From Agelaius tricolor (Eukaryota; Chordata; Aves; Passeriformes; Icteridae): a stretch of DNA of 64,000 nucleotides. The stretch spans positions 91,993,381 through 92,057,380 of the forward strand of contig JALJCS010000001.1 in assembly GCA_023055355.1 (NCBI GenBank), written 5' to 3'. This document shows, in pieces, positions 22,691 to 35,049 of the stretch (position 1 is the first letter of the stretch; each line of letters opens with the position of its first letter). A program made the position numbers and the translations under genes. The notes below the pieces were generated by a model. The model was not told where the DNA came from, searched no databases, and saw only the letters and a program-made list of their open reading frames with translations.

Positions 22691-25153
22691 CTGTCAGCAG
22701 TGTCAAGGACTGGAGATCCCAACCCACCCAAGGATACTGAGGGTGGGAGCCCACAGGTGCCCAAGTAGTATCAAATAATGAGCCCCAAAATGACCTTTAA
22801 TGATGATGAAAATTATTTGCCTTCAGGATGCTTAAGGCAGAACCTTTTTTAAAAAAAATATGTATCTAGTAATTTTCTGTTGCACATACTTCCAGCTGAG
22901 AGCAAAAATTTGACTCCACCTAGTAACATAATTCATTAATAAAATCAGTCTTTGATAAAATCTGTCAGATAATTAAATGCAGGATATAAATACATATTTG
23001 TGGATGTGTGTATGCATATATGAATCTGTTCGTATAGTAAAGCTGCAGTGCTTAAAAATAAACCCTAATCTGCTTGTTTCAGTCACATGGACTAGTTTTT
23101 CTGTTAGTTCTCTGTGGTAATTTGCTTACCACAAATTCTTCCCAATTTATGTTGGAAGAAAGTGATGAAATGTTCAAAGCATGCACAGCAACGAGAACCA
23201 GTTGCACCAAATTTCATTTCATTTCTACATAATAAGAGCAACCTAATATCTGAAAACTGGAGGAATGCAGTTAATTTTGAGTACCTGAATTAGTAGATAA
23301 CAAAAAAAAGTGTTAAAAGCTACAAGAAAATCTAACTGATACTTTCTTATTAAATGCTCACAGGTATTAAATACATCCATGACAGTGTTCTCCCTTGATC
23401 CCCAGGCCAGTGATCCCCCATAGGAGGGGTCACGTAATGTGCATTTTGTGTATTATCCGTCACTCCTGAGCTCTGCAATCACTTGAACTCATACCAGGCA
23501 ATCACAACAAAACTGCCCAAAGCAAAGCAAAGGAAAGCCACTTCCTCAGTCATATTTTGGGCATATTTGCCCTGTCTGTAGCTGACAAAGGGTGGGCCAT
23601 TGCTCCAAGACCTGGACAGATTTCAGTGGTGTTGGGCGAAGAATGGAAATTTGCCTGCTTTTATGAACATGGCCTCTCTCAATTGATGCCAACTCACAAA
23701 ATATCTTTTAATTATAATGATTGATTACTCCCTTGGGGAATCTTCACTCAGGTTTGGAGCCCAGTAACTTGTTTACTCATCATACAGATTGATCCTAACA
23801 ATACTTGAAGAGAAATTTGTTCACGCATACCAGTCCCCTTCCAGTCCTCTGCCAACCTCCAGTCCTGCAAGGTTGCCCAGTGCTTTGGGAACACTCAAAA
23901 CCAGCTTCCAAAACCAGCAAAGATGCCCATGATATGCATACCAATTCTGCTTCTGCCCCTCCAGAATTAGATAAATTACTCCACCCACTTACCTTCTTGA
24001 TTCAAATATTGTGTCTAAATGTATGTGTATTGCACAAATATCACTTTCTATCACTTAGAATTTGAAACAAAACCTTCTCTTCTTGAATACAGGGTGGGTG
24101 ATTTTCATCTTTTTTTTTTAAGCAAGAAGAAACCTTTTTTTTTTAATCACTTGTAGATGATACCTCAATTGCTGCTGTTGTTTATAGATGCATCCTGATC
24201 ATATATGGGAACCAGACATGCTGTACTGCCTCTTGTCCCGCATTTGAGACAACTGAAGCCCTATGCTTAAATGTAGGTAGTCACTGTGAGCAGGCACTAA
24301 AAAGCTGAGTGCCATATTTATTTGGTTAGTGCTCTTGATCCACCTTTGATTCTTGCCCCCAGAAGAGAGAGAACATATATTATGTATTGGTGTCTAAAAC
24401 CATTTGTAATTAATTGTCGGCTGCCAGTCACAGTCATGCAGTTTTGCTGTTGCTCCTATTCAAGCACAGTCTTTAGTCACGACAGCATTTTGGAAAAATC
24501 ATATGTTGCATGACTTGAACTGGCCAACCCAAGCTAGGCATTTTGCAAATGTGAACATTTCACCCTGTGCCTCAGCTTTTCTGCTGTAAAATGCAACTAA
24601 TTAAAGGCCATGCATATTCATTTCAGAGATTCGCTGTTAAGAAAAACTATTCTGTGTTAATGAGGATGTGAAGGAAGTCAATGCCACAAAAAAGCCCATG
24701 AAGAAATGAATAATGCTGCATCCCATGCCAAGCATAGAACATTAATTTTCATCAAACTGCACATCATGTTGTGTAGCTAAATCCAAAATGCAGACCTAAT
24801 TAATTTAACTTTTATAACTCTTAGGGTGGAAAGGGACTATGTAGCACCCACCAAACTGCAAAGAGAGGAGATAAGAGTGAAGCAGAGAGGAGAAGGGAGC
24901 TTGGGACATCAAACAACATGCAGGACTTCAGTACTTCCTGAGCTTCCACCACAGAGGAGCTGAAGTTAAACACAATGCACCCAGCCAGGGAGTGTCTCGT
25001 TATATAGAATATCATTACAATATACAACTCATTGTCATAGCACAGTGTAGATATAAAAATTTTCCTGGGCTGAAAAAGAAATTAGACTTGTTAATGGTAA
25101 AAGAATCCCCACAAAACATCAAAATCACAGAGAACTGGAAGCTGGTGTACTGC
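22691..25153. other. Unique AT-rich non-coding DNA
   Basis: Apart from a short SINE-like scrap at 24560-24605, no gene, RNA or repeat is recognised. Confidence 0.5.
24560..24605 (-). repeat. SINE-like scrap (MIR-type core words)
   Basis: The plus strand holds CCTGTGCCTCAG, then TTTTCTGCTGTAAAATG. This is the reverse complement of the CATTTTACAGATGAGG and CTGAGGCACAG block shared by MIR and related old tRNA-derived SINEs. Only about 45 bases are recognisable. Confidence 0.4.
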
Positions 25154-25344
25154 TGTTGTGGTTTTAAGCCCAGCTGGTGATGAAACACCACACAGCCACT
25201 TGCACAATTTCCCTTTTATTCTCCTTAACCCAAGTGGAATGGGGAGGAGAATTGAAGTAAAATTTATATGTTGAGATAAGACCAGTTTAATAATTTAAAG
25301 TAAAGTAAAATACCATATGAATGGTAAATAACAATAATAATGAA

Positions 25345-25364
25345 GATTATGATGATGATGATGA
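25345..25364. repeat. (GAT)n run inside LTR
   Basis: About six near-perfect GAT trinucleotides next to ATAATA repeats. Copies of this LTR family usually carry a variable trinucleotide-rich stretch in this place, so it belongs to the element. Confidence 0.8.
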
Positions 25365-25391
25365 AATTATCCTTCTGGGTAACTCCCTCCA

Positions 25392-25401
25392 GTTTATATA
25401 C
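25392..25401 (-). promoter_or_regulatory. LTR TATA box
   Basis: The minus strand reads GTATATAAAC, the TATA box of the LTR. A variant polyadenylation word ATTAAA (25286-25291, minus) lies about 100 bp downstream. Activity is unknown. Confidence 0.5.
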
Positions 25402-25661
25402 TGGGTATGATATTCTGGGGTGTGGAATATCCATTTGGTCAGCTCAGGTCACCTCCCCCATTTGTGCTCCCTCCCAGTTTTGGGGTTGTTTTGAGTACCT
25501 CTTCACTAGCAGAACACGAGACAAAGAAAAAAGTCCTTGACTTTGGATAAATAAAACTTAGAAAGAAAACCAAAGCATCAACACCATTCTTGTTCAAATC
25601 CAACACATAGTACTGGAATAGCCACTGAGAAGAAATTCACTCTTTAGCTGAAATCAGGAGA

Positions 25662-25795
25662 ACTGGTGAAAACATCATTACACACACCCATCATGTTGGT
25701 ACATCCTGCTGTGTGTATCTACCCATGGTCCCCACCAGAAACAAGAAGCTGAGACAGAGGGAGTTCTGTCCAAATGTTTGGACCATTCTTGGATA
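25662..25795. other. Spacer between LTR and CR1
   Basis: About 130 bases of unassigned sequence between the target duplication of the LTR and the 3' end of the CR1 fragment. Confidence 0.5.
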
Positions 25796-26475
25796 CATGG
25801 AATCATTTAGGCTGCAAAAGACCACTAAGATCATTGAGTCCAACCATTAGCCTGGCACTGCCAAGTGCACCACTAAACCAAGGCCCCAAGAGACAAGTGA
25901 ACATCTTTTAAACACTTCCAGGAACAGTGACTCAGACACTTCCCTGGGCAGACTGTTCCTGAGATCCATTCTACACCTCCCCTAGTGCAACTTGACGCCA
26001 TTTGCTCTTGCTCAATCACTGGTTGAAGAGAAGAGACCACTTCGCCCTGGCAACAATCTCCTTTCAGGTAGTTGTAGAGAGCAATAAGGCTCTGAGTCTC
26101 CTTTTCTCCAAGCTCCCTCCAAGCTCCCATTCTCCTTAAGACTTGTACTCCAGACACTTCAACAGCTTTGTTGCCTTCTCTGGACTCCAGCACCTCAATG
26201 TCCATCTTGTACTGAGGGGCCCAGAACTGGACACAGCACTTGAGGCACAGGGGGATGATCACTGTCCTGGTCCTGCTCGCCGCACCGGGATGCCATTGGC
26301 CTTCTTGGCTACCTGGACACACTCTGGCTCCTGTTCAGCCACTGCCAGACAGCACCCCAAGCCAGCTTTCTTTTCTTTTTGGCAGGTTTCCATCCACTGC
26401 CCCTGCAGCCTTGTAGCTCTGCATGGGGTTGCTGCAGCCCAACAGTTCCTAGATACTGTTGATAGCATTACAAGT
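25796..26475 (-). mobile_element. CR1 LINE 3' fragment, 5'-truncated
   Basis: The 3' end, at low coordinates, has an ATTCCATG variant of the CR1 terminal octamer, followed by the conserved GTTGGACTCAATGATCTT-like block (here mutated). Upstream on the minus strand the ORF2 C-terminal region is still readable: CVQFWAPQYKMDIEVLES and then LIALYNYLKG, both CR1 hallmarks. Similarity continues to about 26475 in broken frames. The 5' part with the reverse transcriptase and endonuclease is absent, the usual 5' truncation. It is inactive. Confidence 0.92.
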
Positions 26476-29400
26476 GCATCTCAGTGGATTCTGGGGTGCT
26501 TGGAAAAGGAATAGCACCTTTTTTTTTTTCCATATTAGTCACAGCAAAGGCATCTTTATAGCCCCTGTGCACAAGTCATCATGTAGTTCTTGAGGGAGAT
26601 TTTATGAGCAGAGCTCATTTCCATTTTAGAATAAATAGACTTGGTTTTTTGCTATGCCCTACTGACATGATGAACAGGATGTGAATAGCTACTCCTTTCA
26701 AATGGCATGAAAGTAGTTTCATTTGAATAACAGGACCAATCCACTTGCAGTGAGACTGTTCCCTACTCTTGTTCCTGAAGTGGAGATACTGCAGATGCAG
26801 AGCTCCTGCTCCATTATGTATGTAATGTAAAACAATTGGATTTGTCTTCACTAGCAGGAGGAGATTTCAACAACATATCTAAACTTAGAGGAGGAAAGTA
26901 TTGTAAATTTAGCTATTGTTGCCGGTAATTATCCAGAATATATTTTTGTTCATTCTAAAAATGGCAGATAAAATTCCATATTTATTCAGTAAACTAGAAG
27001 TGCTTTTAGATATCTGCTAGCCACTTTGAGCTTCTCTCAGAAGAATTTCCTGCAGTAAAGAGAACAGATGCTACACCCAAAATGATTATCTGTTGTGAAC
27101 ATGGATTTCATGGGCAGTACCTACCATACACTTGATAGAACCTCTTGTCCACATTCCTGTTCTATAAAGTAACCAAAGTCTTAAGATGCATAGGGTTGGA
27201 TGTGCATGAGGTCAGTTTAAAAATGCTCCAGGCTCATGAACTTTAAGACCGAAGATCAGTTTGGCTTGCACCATGAAACAAAGCACATGATGATAGGTAA
27301 CCTGAGGCCAATATTTGCAGCAATTAGAACAAGACACTTTTCATCTGCTGCTGAAAATGCCAATACCTTTCCCAGTGTCCAGCCTGCTGACATAAGAGAT
27401 TTCAATACCCTTTTTTTTTCCTACAGCAATTGAAGACTAGAACTGATTTATGAAACAAACTTGCCTTTTTCTTCTTTTTTTACTCATTTTTCATATTCAT
27501 TGTTGCTCACACTTAACCTTTTGACTCTAATTCCTTAATCTGCATGATGCACACAGAGGCTTTGTTCTTTCTGACAAGTCTTATCATTTTTTATCTCTGT
27601 CATCTATTTTTTCAGCCATTAGCTGGTCTCAGGCTCTCTGTATCTATAATCTGTTTACATTCTTCTTCATTATTTAGTATTAGTGTAATTCTTCAGCAAT
27701 CTTTCTCTAGAGCTAAGGTTTTTTTCCTGCCCTTTGCTTCTTCTGAGCCAAATTTCTGTGACAAGAAGCCCCCAAACCTGTCTGAGGATCAAGACAAGTT
27801 AGACATGTAATAGTGACTGTGTGCTAAAGCTTGGGCTCATGCTCTAATGTTGTTTAATTTACTAGTGTGGACATAGCCTGTCTGTGAATTTCTGAGCCTG
27901 TGCCTGAACTCTTACTGCAGTTTACTTCAGGGAAAAGTAATCTAGAAATTAATATTAGCCGTCCAGCAATCAGGGGTAACTCTGTTGTAATGGATGTTGT
28001 AATAAATATGTTTAAAGCTGAGTTTGGATTGCTCAGAGGTTTGTAAAAGTTATTTATTTTGACCCAAATTTGTTTGGACTTTATTTATATGTGTAGTGTC
28101 CCTTGGCACTGTGCTCAATCAAAACCATAAAAAAGATGTTGGCAAATATTACATCTTTCAATTATTATCACCTGTAACTTTTGAGGCAATAATGAAAATA
28201 TTAAATGTTTGGCCTAAACTTCTGACTGAAATTCCCTTGGCAGTTCACTGCATGTCTCCTCCAGCAGTGTTGCAATGTGCATTGAATGACATCCAGCAGA
28301 TGATGTTAAAAAGACATCAAGATCAGGAGATACTTATTCTTTCTAAACGCCCACATGACTGTAAACTGCTCACTTCATTAATCAACATTTTGAGTTTTTA
28401 AAATATCTTTTCTATGTGAAATCTTAGGCCATTTTTCCTCCTTAGTGTTCAAACATTTTCTGGAAATGTGAACCCATTACAAATATAATCTGATTTTCAC
28501 CCTGACCCCAAAGGACAGAAAGACAAAAAAAAAAACCAAAAACTCAAATCCATTCCACAGCTATGAAATGGAGGCACACAAAGACCAAAAGAAAATGTAT
28601 CCACTAGTTTGGGGTGTCTGTTTTACATTGCTGTAAATCAGGTCCCTAGACATGCAGCAAGCCAACTGTATCTCATTACAGCTTGTCTATGAAGGCCTTT
28701 TTCCTGAAAAAGATATAAGATAAATTTGTGGTAGAATGACTATTCCAAAATAGTTTTATGAATAAGTAACTGTCGGCACCCATGCAGTAAGAGGTGGATT
28801 TAAGCAGGCTGCTGAGCACCAGGGTGGAGCACCAGGGTGCCTGTGCTGGGGCTGGGGCAGAGCCTGGCTGCTGGGGACGTGATCCTGCCTGGTCTCTTTT
28901 TGGGTGCACAGGTCTCTTCTCTGCACAGCCCCCAGCATTGGCTCCTGGAGGCCCTCACTTGCTCTCTCATGCACCCTCAGATGCATTGGGTGCCACCACA
29001 CCATCCCCTGGGCACGATGCCATCAGCCTCCAGGCCCTCATGCCCTCTCCATCCTCACCCAAAGGCTTCTCCAGAGCAGCTGGAAATTATGGCCCACATA
29101 TTGCTTCAAGAAATTAAATTAAGAAAAGAGCTGATATTTACTGTAAATATTGACTACAGAAAAGACTGGGGAAATGTATTCTCTTTGCCAGATTCTACAA
29201 AAAAAAAGCAATTCTTTTCTTTCAAAAGGAAAAAATGTTAACAAAGATGAATGAACATAACAGAAAATAATCATCTATTCAGAGGAAATGCACATGGAAG
29301 GTAAGGAAATCATCTAAGCTGATTTAAAACTGGAGCAATCCCTCCATAACTATCCACTACATTTTTTTTCCACAGAACACTAGAAACACGCAGTTAATCC

Positions 29401-29593
29401 TAAGAAAGAGCTCAGTAAAAACTGTGGGATGTGTGAGGAGCTAGGGAGGAAGGTGCAGCAAGCTGGAGGAAGCTGCTGATAAGCTTCTGTCAGTTTTGGA
29501 GATGTTCTTGTTCAATTGTGTTCAACAGTGAAACTGGGCAAAAAAATGCAGTGCATGCCAATGAGATGAGTGTGAGACACAGAGGAACGACTG
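26476..29593. other. Unique non-coding DNA
   Basis: A GC-richer patch at 28790-29090 has overlapping open frames in four registers and a 13-bp tandem duplication. No exon or transposon is recognised. Confidence 0.5.
28814..28839. repeat. 13-bp perfect tandem duplication
   Basis: Two perfect adjacent copies of GAGCACCAGGGTG. Confidence 0.9.
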
Positions 29594-29841
29594 ACAGAAC
29601 GAGAGGACAGTCTTAAGTTGTGCAAGGGGAAGTTTAGGTTAGACATCAGGAAAAAATTCTTCACTGAAAGAGTGATTGGTCACTGGAATTGTCTGCCCAA
29701 GGAGGTGGTGGAGTCACTGTCCCTGGATGTTTTAAAAAAAATCTGGACGTGGCACTTAGTTGATGAGGAGGTACTAGGTCATAGGTTGGACTCAATGATC
29801 TCAAAGGTCTTTTCCAACCTAGCTCATTCTGTGATTCTGTG
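29594..29841 (+). mobile_element. CR1 LINE 3' end fragment
   Basis: The plus strand encodes the last part of CR1 ORF2 in one frame ([19 protein letters not shown], then LPKEVVES), runs through the conserved GGTTGGACTCAATGATCT block and ends in two perfect ATTCTGTG octamers (29826-29841), the diagnostic CR1 terminus. It is 5'-truncated to about 250 bp. The readable frame shows it is younger than the CR1 pieces at 14949, 22300 and 34680. Confidence 0.95.
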
Positions 29842-30949
29842 AGAATATCACATAAGGCAAGCACGGTGGCCTTTAGAGCAGGAAGAAATTAAACAGTAAG
29901 GAAATCATGTTCAGACTAATAATAATTTCTAACATGAGCAGGGTGTTCCTCAGCACGGAGCAATTGAGGAAGAAAGATGTCTGACTATTAGAAGGACACC
30001 AGATGAGTATGAGATAGTTGTGCCAAAAACATGAATTAAGTTCAAACAACTACTAGCATATGTCAGCTGTGAGTTCAGACAGAAGCAGTGTGTACAGGAG
30101 TCCAGGTCTACCTTTGTGTGTTGCATGTGCTGCTGCTTGCAGCCCAAGCTGCGTAAGAGAAGCCTACACTGCACTGAACACCCTTTGGTAAAAGACACTG
30201 AGAAGGATATCACCTTACTGGTTAAATGTTGGTCCTAGGATGAGTAGAGCATTACACTGGTGACAGGCAATTTTGGGTGGGAAGCAAGAAGATTTGAGTC
30301 TGTTTGAGCAGTGATGTCTGGGAGGGATCCTCCTGGGAGCACTGCAGCGAAACTTCAGTGTCTGAAATTCCCTGTGTTCTGCATCTGACTCTCTCAAGGC
30401 AGCAATGGTAATGGCTGTTTGAAAGGGCTCTGGTAGCAGCAGGTATTTGACACATTACTTCTGCTTTTGAACCACGAGTCAGTGCAAGTTTTTCCCCTGT
30501 GAGCAGTGAGAAGTAATCAAGACAAGAAAATAATTCTGAGTATAGTGCAAAAAAGCACTTGAACGTTAACAAACTGCCAGGAAAGCAAAGTATTCTTAAG
30601 TTTCTCTAACTGCAGGGATAATTCAGGGAAAAATTTCATAGTGCGTATGATTCCCTTGAAATAAATATAACATGATTGTGGATGTATTTTTAAAAGACAC
30701 AAGTCAAAATATCACAAAGACAAAGGCTGGCTATACTGTCCAAAAACTTCCCTGGTGTATTACCAAATATACACACCTCTACAATGATGACAGCTATAAA
30801 CATCTTATTCCACCCTTTCAGATATGTGCAAAATGTGTTGTCAATCCTTTCTGCAATAAAAGAATGCTGAGGCGCCATCACACGAAAGCTTATTTTTTTC
30901 CAAACAGCAAATGTCTATAAAAATACAGTCCTATGTCTCTGTGATAGAT
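29842..30949. other. Unique non-coding DNA
   Basis: No gene or repeat is recognised. Open frames are short and overlap on both strands. Confidence 0.5.
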
Positions 30950-31330
30950 AAGAAATACTAAAGGAGCAATAATAATTAATGGCCATACGAGATGAAACTC
31001 CAGTTACTCAGACGGCTGTCTCCACATAATCTGTATTTTATACAAAAGGAGAAAGAACTCAATGGAATTTCAGCTGTGACCGGATAAAAACTGCCAACAA
31101 AAAGTGATAAGGAAAGTCTAATGTGCATATTAATCATGTTTATAGCGCCTCATTTGCTGATATATTAGCCTAAACTCCCTTTCAAAATACATTTTTGATC
31201 ACGGGTAGAATCATTTAATACAATCAAACTTTAAATAGGACCAATTAATGTTTCCATCTTCTATTAATTAAAAGTAATTGATTATGATAGCCTCTCTAAT
31301 AAATCACAGAGGAAAAAAGTTTGAAAATGT
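30950..31330. promoter_or_regulatory. Candidate AT-rich enhancer block
   Basis: Dense in homeodomain-type words: AATAATTAATGG near 30971, CAATTAATG near 31240, TAATTA at 31265-31270 and GTAATTGATTATG near 31274, with a TTTATAGCGCC word near 31139. It has no repeat signature and no open frame of note. The resemblance to deeply conserved non-coding elements is by texture only. Confidence 0.3.
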
Positions 31331-32439
31331 ACTGTTGGATGAGTTGGATTTTTAATAATGTGGAAAGATTTAAGCCACACACTGTATCTTTACGTGTTTA
31401 TTGCCTTAGTTTGCATTCCATTTTTTATTATCTAAGTATTTTTTGGACTACAAGTTGGACCCAACAGTCACATATTTTGTTAAAAGGCTGCCTGAAGAAT
31501 TCTGCACATCCTAAGTTGGTGACTTCCTATTTCTTTCCATAAGTAAGCCGGAATAGATAACTAAATAAAGCCTAGAAAAGTGTGTATAAATTATACCCCC
31601 TTGGTTTTTATTTTTTTCCTATTCCTTTAATTTCTATTTTTCAACATTTGTCTTTACCTTCATTTCTCTAATGCTCCCAGCAAATATCCAATACACCATG
31701 GCATGACTTAAAGGTGGCCTAGCCTTTTCTTTCTAATTGTCATGAACAATTTATTGGCTGTCCTGTATTCTGTCTGATCAGTACTTTGCACAAATTTATT
31801 TGCAATTTTTCATCATGTGAGGCAGAAAACATTGATAGCAGCAGACATCTTCCTTTCACTTCAGTGGTCGTGGACACGGTCAGCAAGTGAGGGCATTTTT
31901 GCCTGTTAGCTTGAAAGTACACCTCTTGTTTGTGCCTTTGGTGGATTGGTGTAATATCTGCTTCACAACTGCCTGGGGATGCATCCACGTTTGGATGCAG
32001 CATTTTTCTGCCTGGAGACTGAAACAATAAAAGAGCAGGATAGGGAATGACCATTGCACTGGGCAAACATCCCACAGAAAGCCTCTGCACTTGAACAGAA
32101 AGCTTCCCTAAAGAATAAGTGTTCTTACACATGGAGGGTAAGGAAAATACTTAGGGCTAAGGGAAGCTTGTTTTAGGTTCCTCAGACATATTTGAAAAAT
32201 GCCTCTTCTATAACAGCAGCAGGAGGATCACTTGATTGTTTTGTACGTTTCCTGTGTGATTTGCAAAGCTGTCCTGCAAGCTCACATGACCCACTGCATC
32301 TCTCCACACCTTCCTTTGCATCTCCTTTCCAGCCATTATTAGATTTCTCCAGGGGCACCAAGACTGGCCCATTAGTGGCCGCATTCTTCACCACAAATAA
32401 TTGCCAAATTAGTACTCCCTAACTAAGTGCATGCTAGAG
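31331..32439. other. Unique non-coding DNA
   Basis: A minus-strand frame of 130 codons (31740-32132) has no recognisable domain. No repeat is seen. Confidence 0.5.
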
Positions 32440-32690
32440 AATTGGCCCTTTAATAGTTTCTTCAGAAGTAAATGCTTCTTATCACACCAGATAAGACTCC
32501 AGGCATTCATTTTCCCCCTGCGTGGAGCCGTTTTGCTGCGTCCCGCGCTGCAGAGCGTTGGTATGTCCCTGTACGTCGTCCTGTTTACGTCAATGGGCTG
32601 CCGTGATTATTCTATCACCACGTTCATGTTACATTTCTGGACAGTTCAAGGTTATGTGATTTATTGGGTAATCCTACTTTTTTTTTGAGA
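32440..32690. promoter_or_regulatory. Candidate conserved block with CpG cluster and CRE-like site
   Basis: About eleven CpGs fall within roughly 110 bases (32521-32625), in DNA that otherwise lost nearly all of them. A TTACGTCA word (32585-32592) matches a CRE/bZIP site. Flanking words include TGATTTATTGGG and ATCACACCAGATAAG (GATA-like). There is no convincing coding frame. A regulatory role is inferred. Confidence 0.35.
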
Positions 32691-34679
32691 AATTAAGTGT
32701 CTCTGCTCTCCTAGCCTTTCACAGAGAGCTGGCAGATCCTGCTGCAGTGGGCCTCACTCCCACACACAGCCTGGCTTCAGATGAGCTTGCCTTCCTCTGT
32801 ACACAGAGCCTTTTATTTGTGTCAAGCTAACTCAAACAGACTGAAAAAGAAATCTTTTACCCACTTAGCTCACCTGCATAACTTGTGGGCTACCAGAGTG
32901 AGGCCCAGCCTGGGTTAAGATGTGACCTAGCTTTGAATGGAAAACTGTGTGTCACACTGTATATCCACCTTTTGTTTCTTTCTAAAGAAAAATGATATTT
33001 TGACTCATTAGTATGAGTTCAAGTATATGTTGGGTAAATAGTGTACCAGGATGACTTCATGTTCCCAAATTACAAGCTTAATCTACTGGAACTTTTTGGA
33101 GCTTTGATTTCCTACTGATAACACAATGATGTGCATGTTACCAGTTAATAAGACATTTACAGATGCCCTAAATTCAGGAGTTAAACTAAACCTCTGTTTG
33201 TCCCAATTCTGCTACATTGCATTCCTGAGAATGTCACCATTGTATGGTTTATGTACAGCACAATATGATATAACAAATGACAAGCTTTTTCCCTAGATGC
33301 CATGACTTCATTCATTCAGTTATGTTACTTATCAAGTGATAACACTCTAATTAGCTGCTGAACTTTGGTATCCCTTGCATACCCTTCCCAGTCCAAACGT
33401 TCACTTATCTCTCCAGAAGTGCTACATGACATCCTTGTTGTTTCAGGAGAACACAGTTACCATTCACTGACTGCCCCCACACTATCTAAGATAAGTGTTA
33501 TATGACACATCTTCTAATTCAGAGAAGTGCACAAGCAACAAAAGCTGTCCCTCTGTACAAACTTCTCAATCAACAAACTCAAAGCACCACCATCTTATAC
33601 AAAGTACCGAGTTACTTTGCTGTAACATTGCTGAATATTTAAGTCTGGCTCAGGCAAGGCAGGGATTATCTTTCTCTCACACATACAGTGTCTGTACATG
33701 TTATGCTCTCATTTCTGAGCAGCAGTAACCTCACAGATGTACTGTGTTGTATGCTATAATTTAACTTTTGCAGTCCTGAGCCAAAATCCCCAAAAGTGAA
33801 TTCAGTTTGATTCACAGCAGGAATTCACTCTTTCATGGAACCCCAGTTCCATAAATTTTATGTAAACAGTTTGGGTTTCATATTAATTGCATGTATACAA
33901 AGACAGTTTTTTCTCAATTTACTCAAAGAACAGTTCTGGCTCCTTTCGACTGTTTCTTTCTTTGTCCTATTTTTTACCCAGTGATGAAAAGAATTACAGG
34001 AATAAATCTGCACCACACCAAGTAACACAGTGCAGACACAGCCTTAGACCAGAGCCCTGCAAGCCCTTTCATGCTATTCTCCACATCCTGTTTGACTAGT
34101 CTTAATTAGTCCCCTACCAGCTTTGGATTTTCTGCAATTCTTGAAGATGCCTGACACTTCGAAAGAAGCACTTCCAAAACCTGCTGCAAGGATCCAGTTC
34201 TCTCACTGGGATTCTCTCAGTCCATCACAGGAGAATACTTACAAGGGAGGAAGAAAAACACTGTGTTGGAAGTTTCAGCACAGGGAATGGGAAACACATT
34301 AGTGATATTCCCCTCTAAGACAACTGCTGGAGACTGCCTTGCATTTTGCCATCCAGAGATTGAGGACTTCTTGCCAGTGATGTAGCCCATGAGAAGAACC
34401 TCAAAAGTAAGCTTCACAAGACATTTAAGTGCAGAACTAACAAAATGTTGAATGAATTCCAGTTGGTGAAAACATATGGCAGATTCTCAGTTTTATCTTC
34501 ACTATCTTTGTTTGCAAACAAATGTGCATTTGTTCTCCGTTTGTTTTTTACCCAGTGACTTCAAATGAGCATCATTTTAACTCTAAGTCCCTGGTGAACA
34601 TACAGCCCCATAAAATCACACCAAATTATATGTCAAGTATAGAAAGGACTGTTACAAAAAGGGAGAGTACAATCTGTTC
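32691..34679. other. Unique non-coding DNA
   Basis: No exon, RNA gene or transposon is recognised. Confidence 0.5.
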
Positions 34680-34885
34680 TCTATGCCCATGCTTTACAAA
34701 GCAAGAAGCACTGGGCTTGTATTGCAGGAAGAAAGAATCAGATCAGACATTGAGAAAACCTTTCCAACAGTAATGCCAAGAAGTACAGAAGAAGTTGCTT
34801 GGGAAGATTGTATTCTCTATGCCTAGTAGCCTTTAAGAACATATTAGATCAAGATCTGTCAGAAGTATACATCAGTATTACTGAG
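34680..34885 (+). mobile_element. Very old CR1 LINE fragment (3' region)
   Basis: Plus-strand words in the correct CR1 order: a TTGCAGGAAGAAAGAATCAG segment in the place of the RFRLDIRK codons, a GGAAGATTGTATTCTCT segment in the place of the LPREVVES codons, then CCTTTAAGAACATATTAGAT, readable as AFKNILDQDLS and matching the ORF2 end. No terminal octamer survives. The boundaries are approximate. Confidence 0.6.
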
Positions 34886-34989
34886 CCTCCCTTTCCACAG
34901 TTTATGATTCTCCTTTGAACTTAATTCATCTTGCAAGTTTTAGAAAGCTTGCATCCAGCTGGAAAATAAATTACCACTCAATAGTATTG

Positions 34990-35043
34990 TATTTAAGAAG
35001 ATTTACACTTCTAGAATATTTAAGAAGATTTACACTTCTAAAA
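34990..35043. repeat. 27-bp tandem duplication
   Basis: Two adjacent 27-base copies beginning TATTTAAGAAGATTTACACT differ at one base (G/A). A six-base start of a third copy follows. Confidence 0.95.
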
Positions 35044-35049
35044 TATTTA

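Larger units (their letters stand above)
25154..25661 (-). mobile_element. ERVL-type solo LTR, minus orientation
   Basis: The plus strand starts TGTTGTGGTTTTAAGCCCAG and ends in CTGAAATCAGGAGA, which is the complement of the TGTCCTGGTTTCAGCTGGGA start of a very common avian LTR family, with its CA terminus mutated to GA. Internal landmarks are in the right order: the GAGATAAGACCAGTTTAATA block, an ATAATA/GAT-rich patch, and a TATA box (minus-strand TATATAAAC, 25392-25401). Flanking pentamers ACTGC (25149-25153) and ACTGG (25662-25666) are a 5-bp target duplication with one mismatch, as expected of ERVL. No viral genes adjoin it. Confidence 0.85.

Noticed and set aside
25873..26322. 149-codon minus-strand frame as a host gene
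   Set aside because: The translation is the C-terminal part of CR1 ORF2 in a truncated, mutated element.
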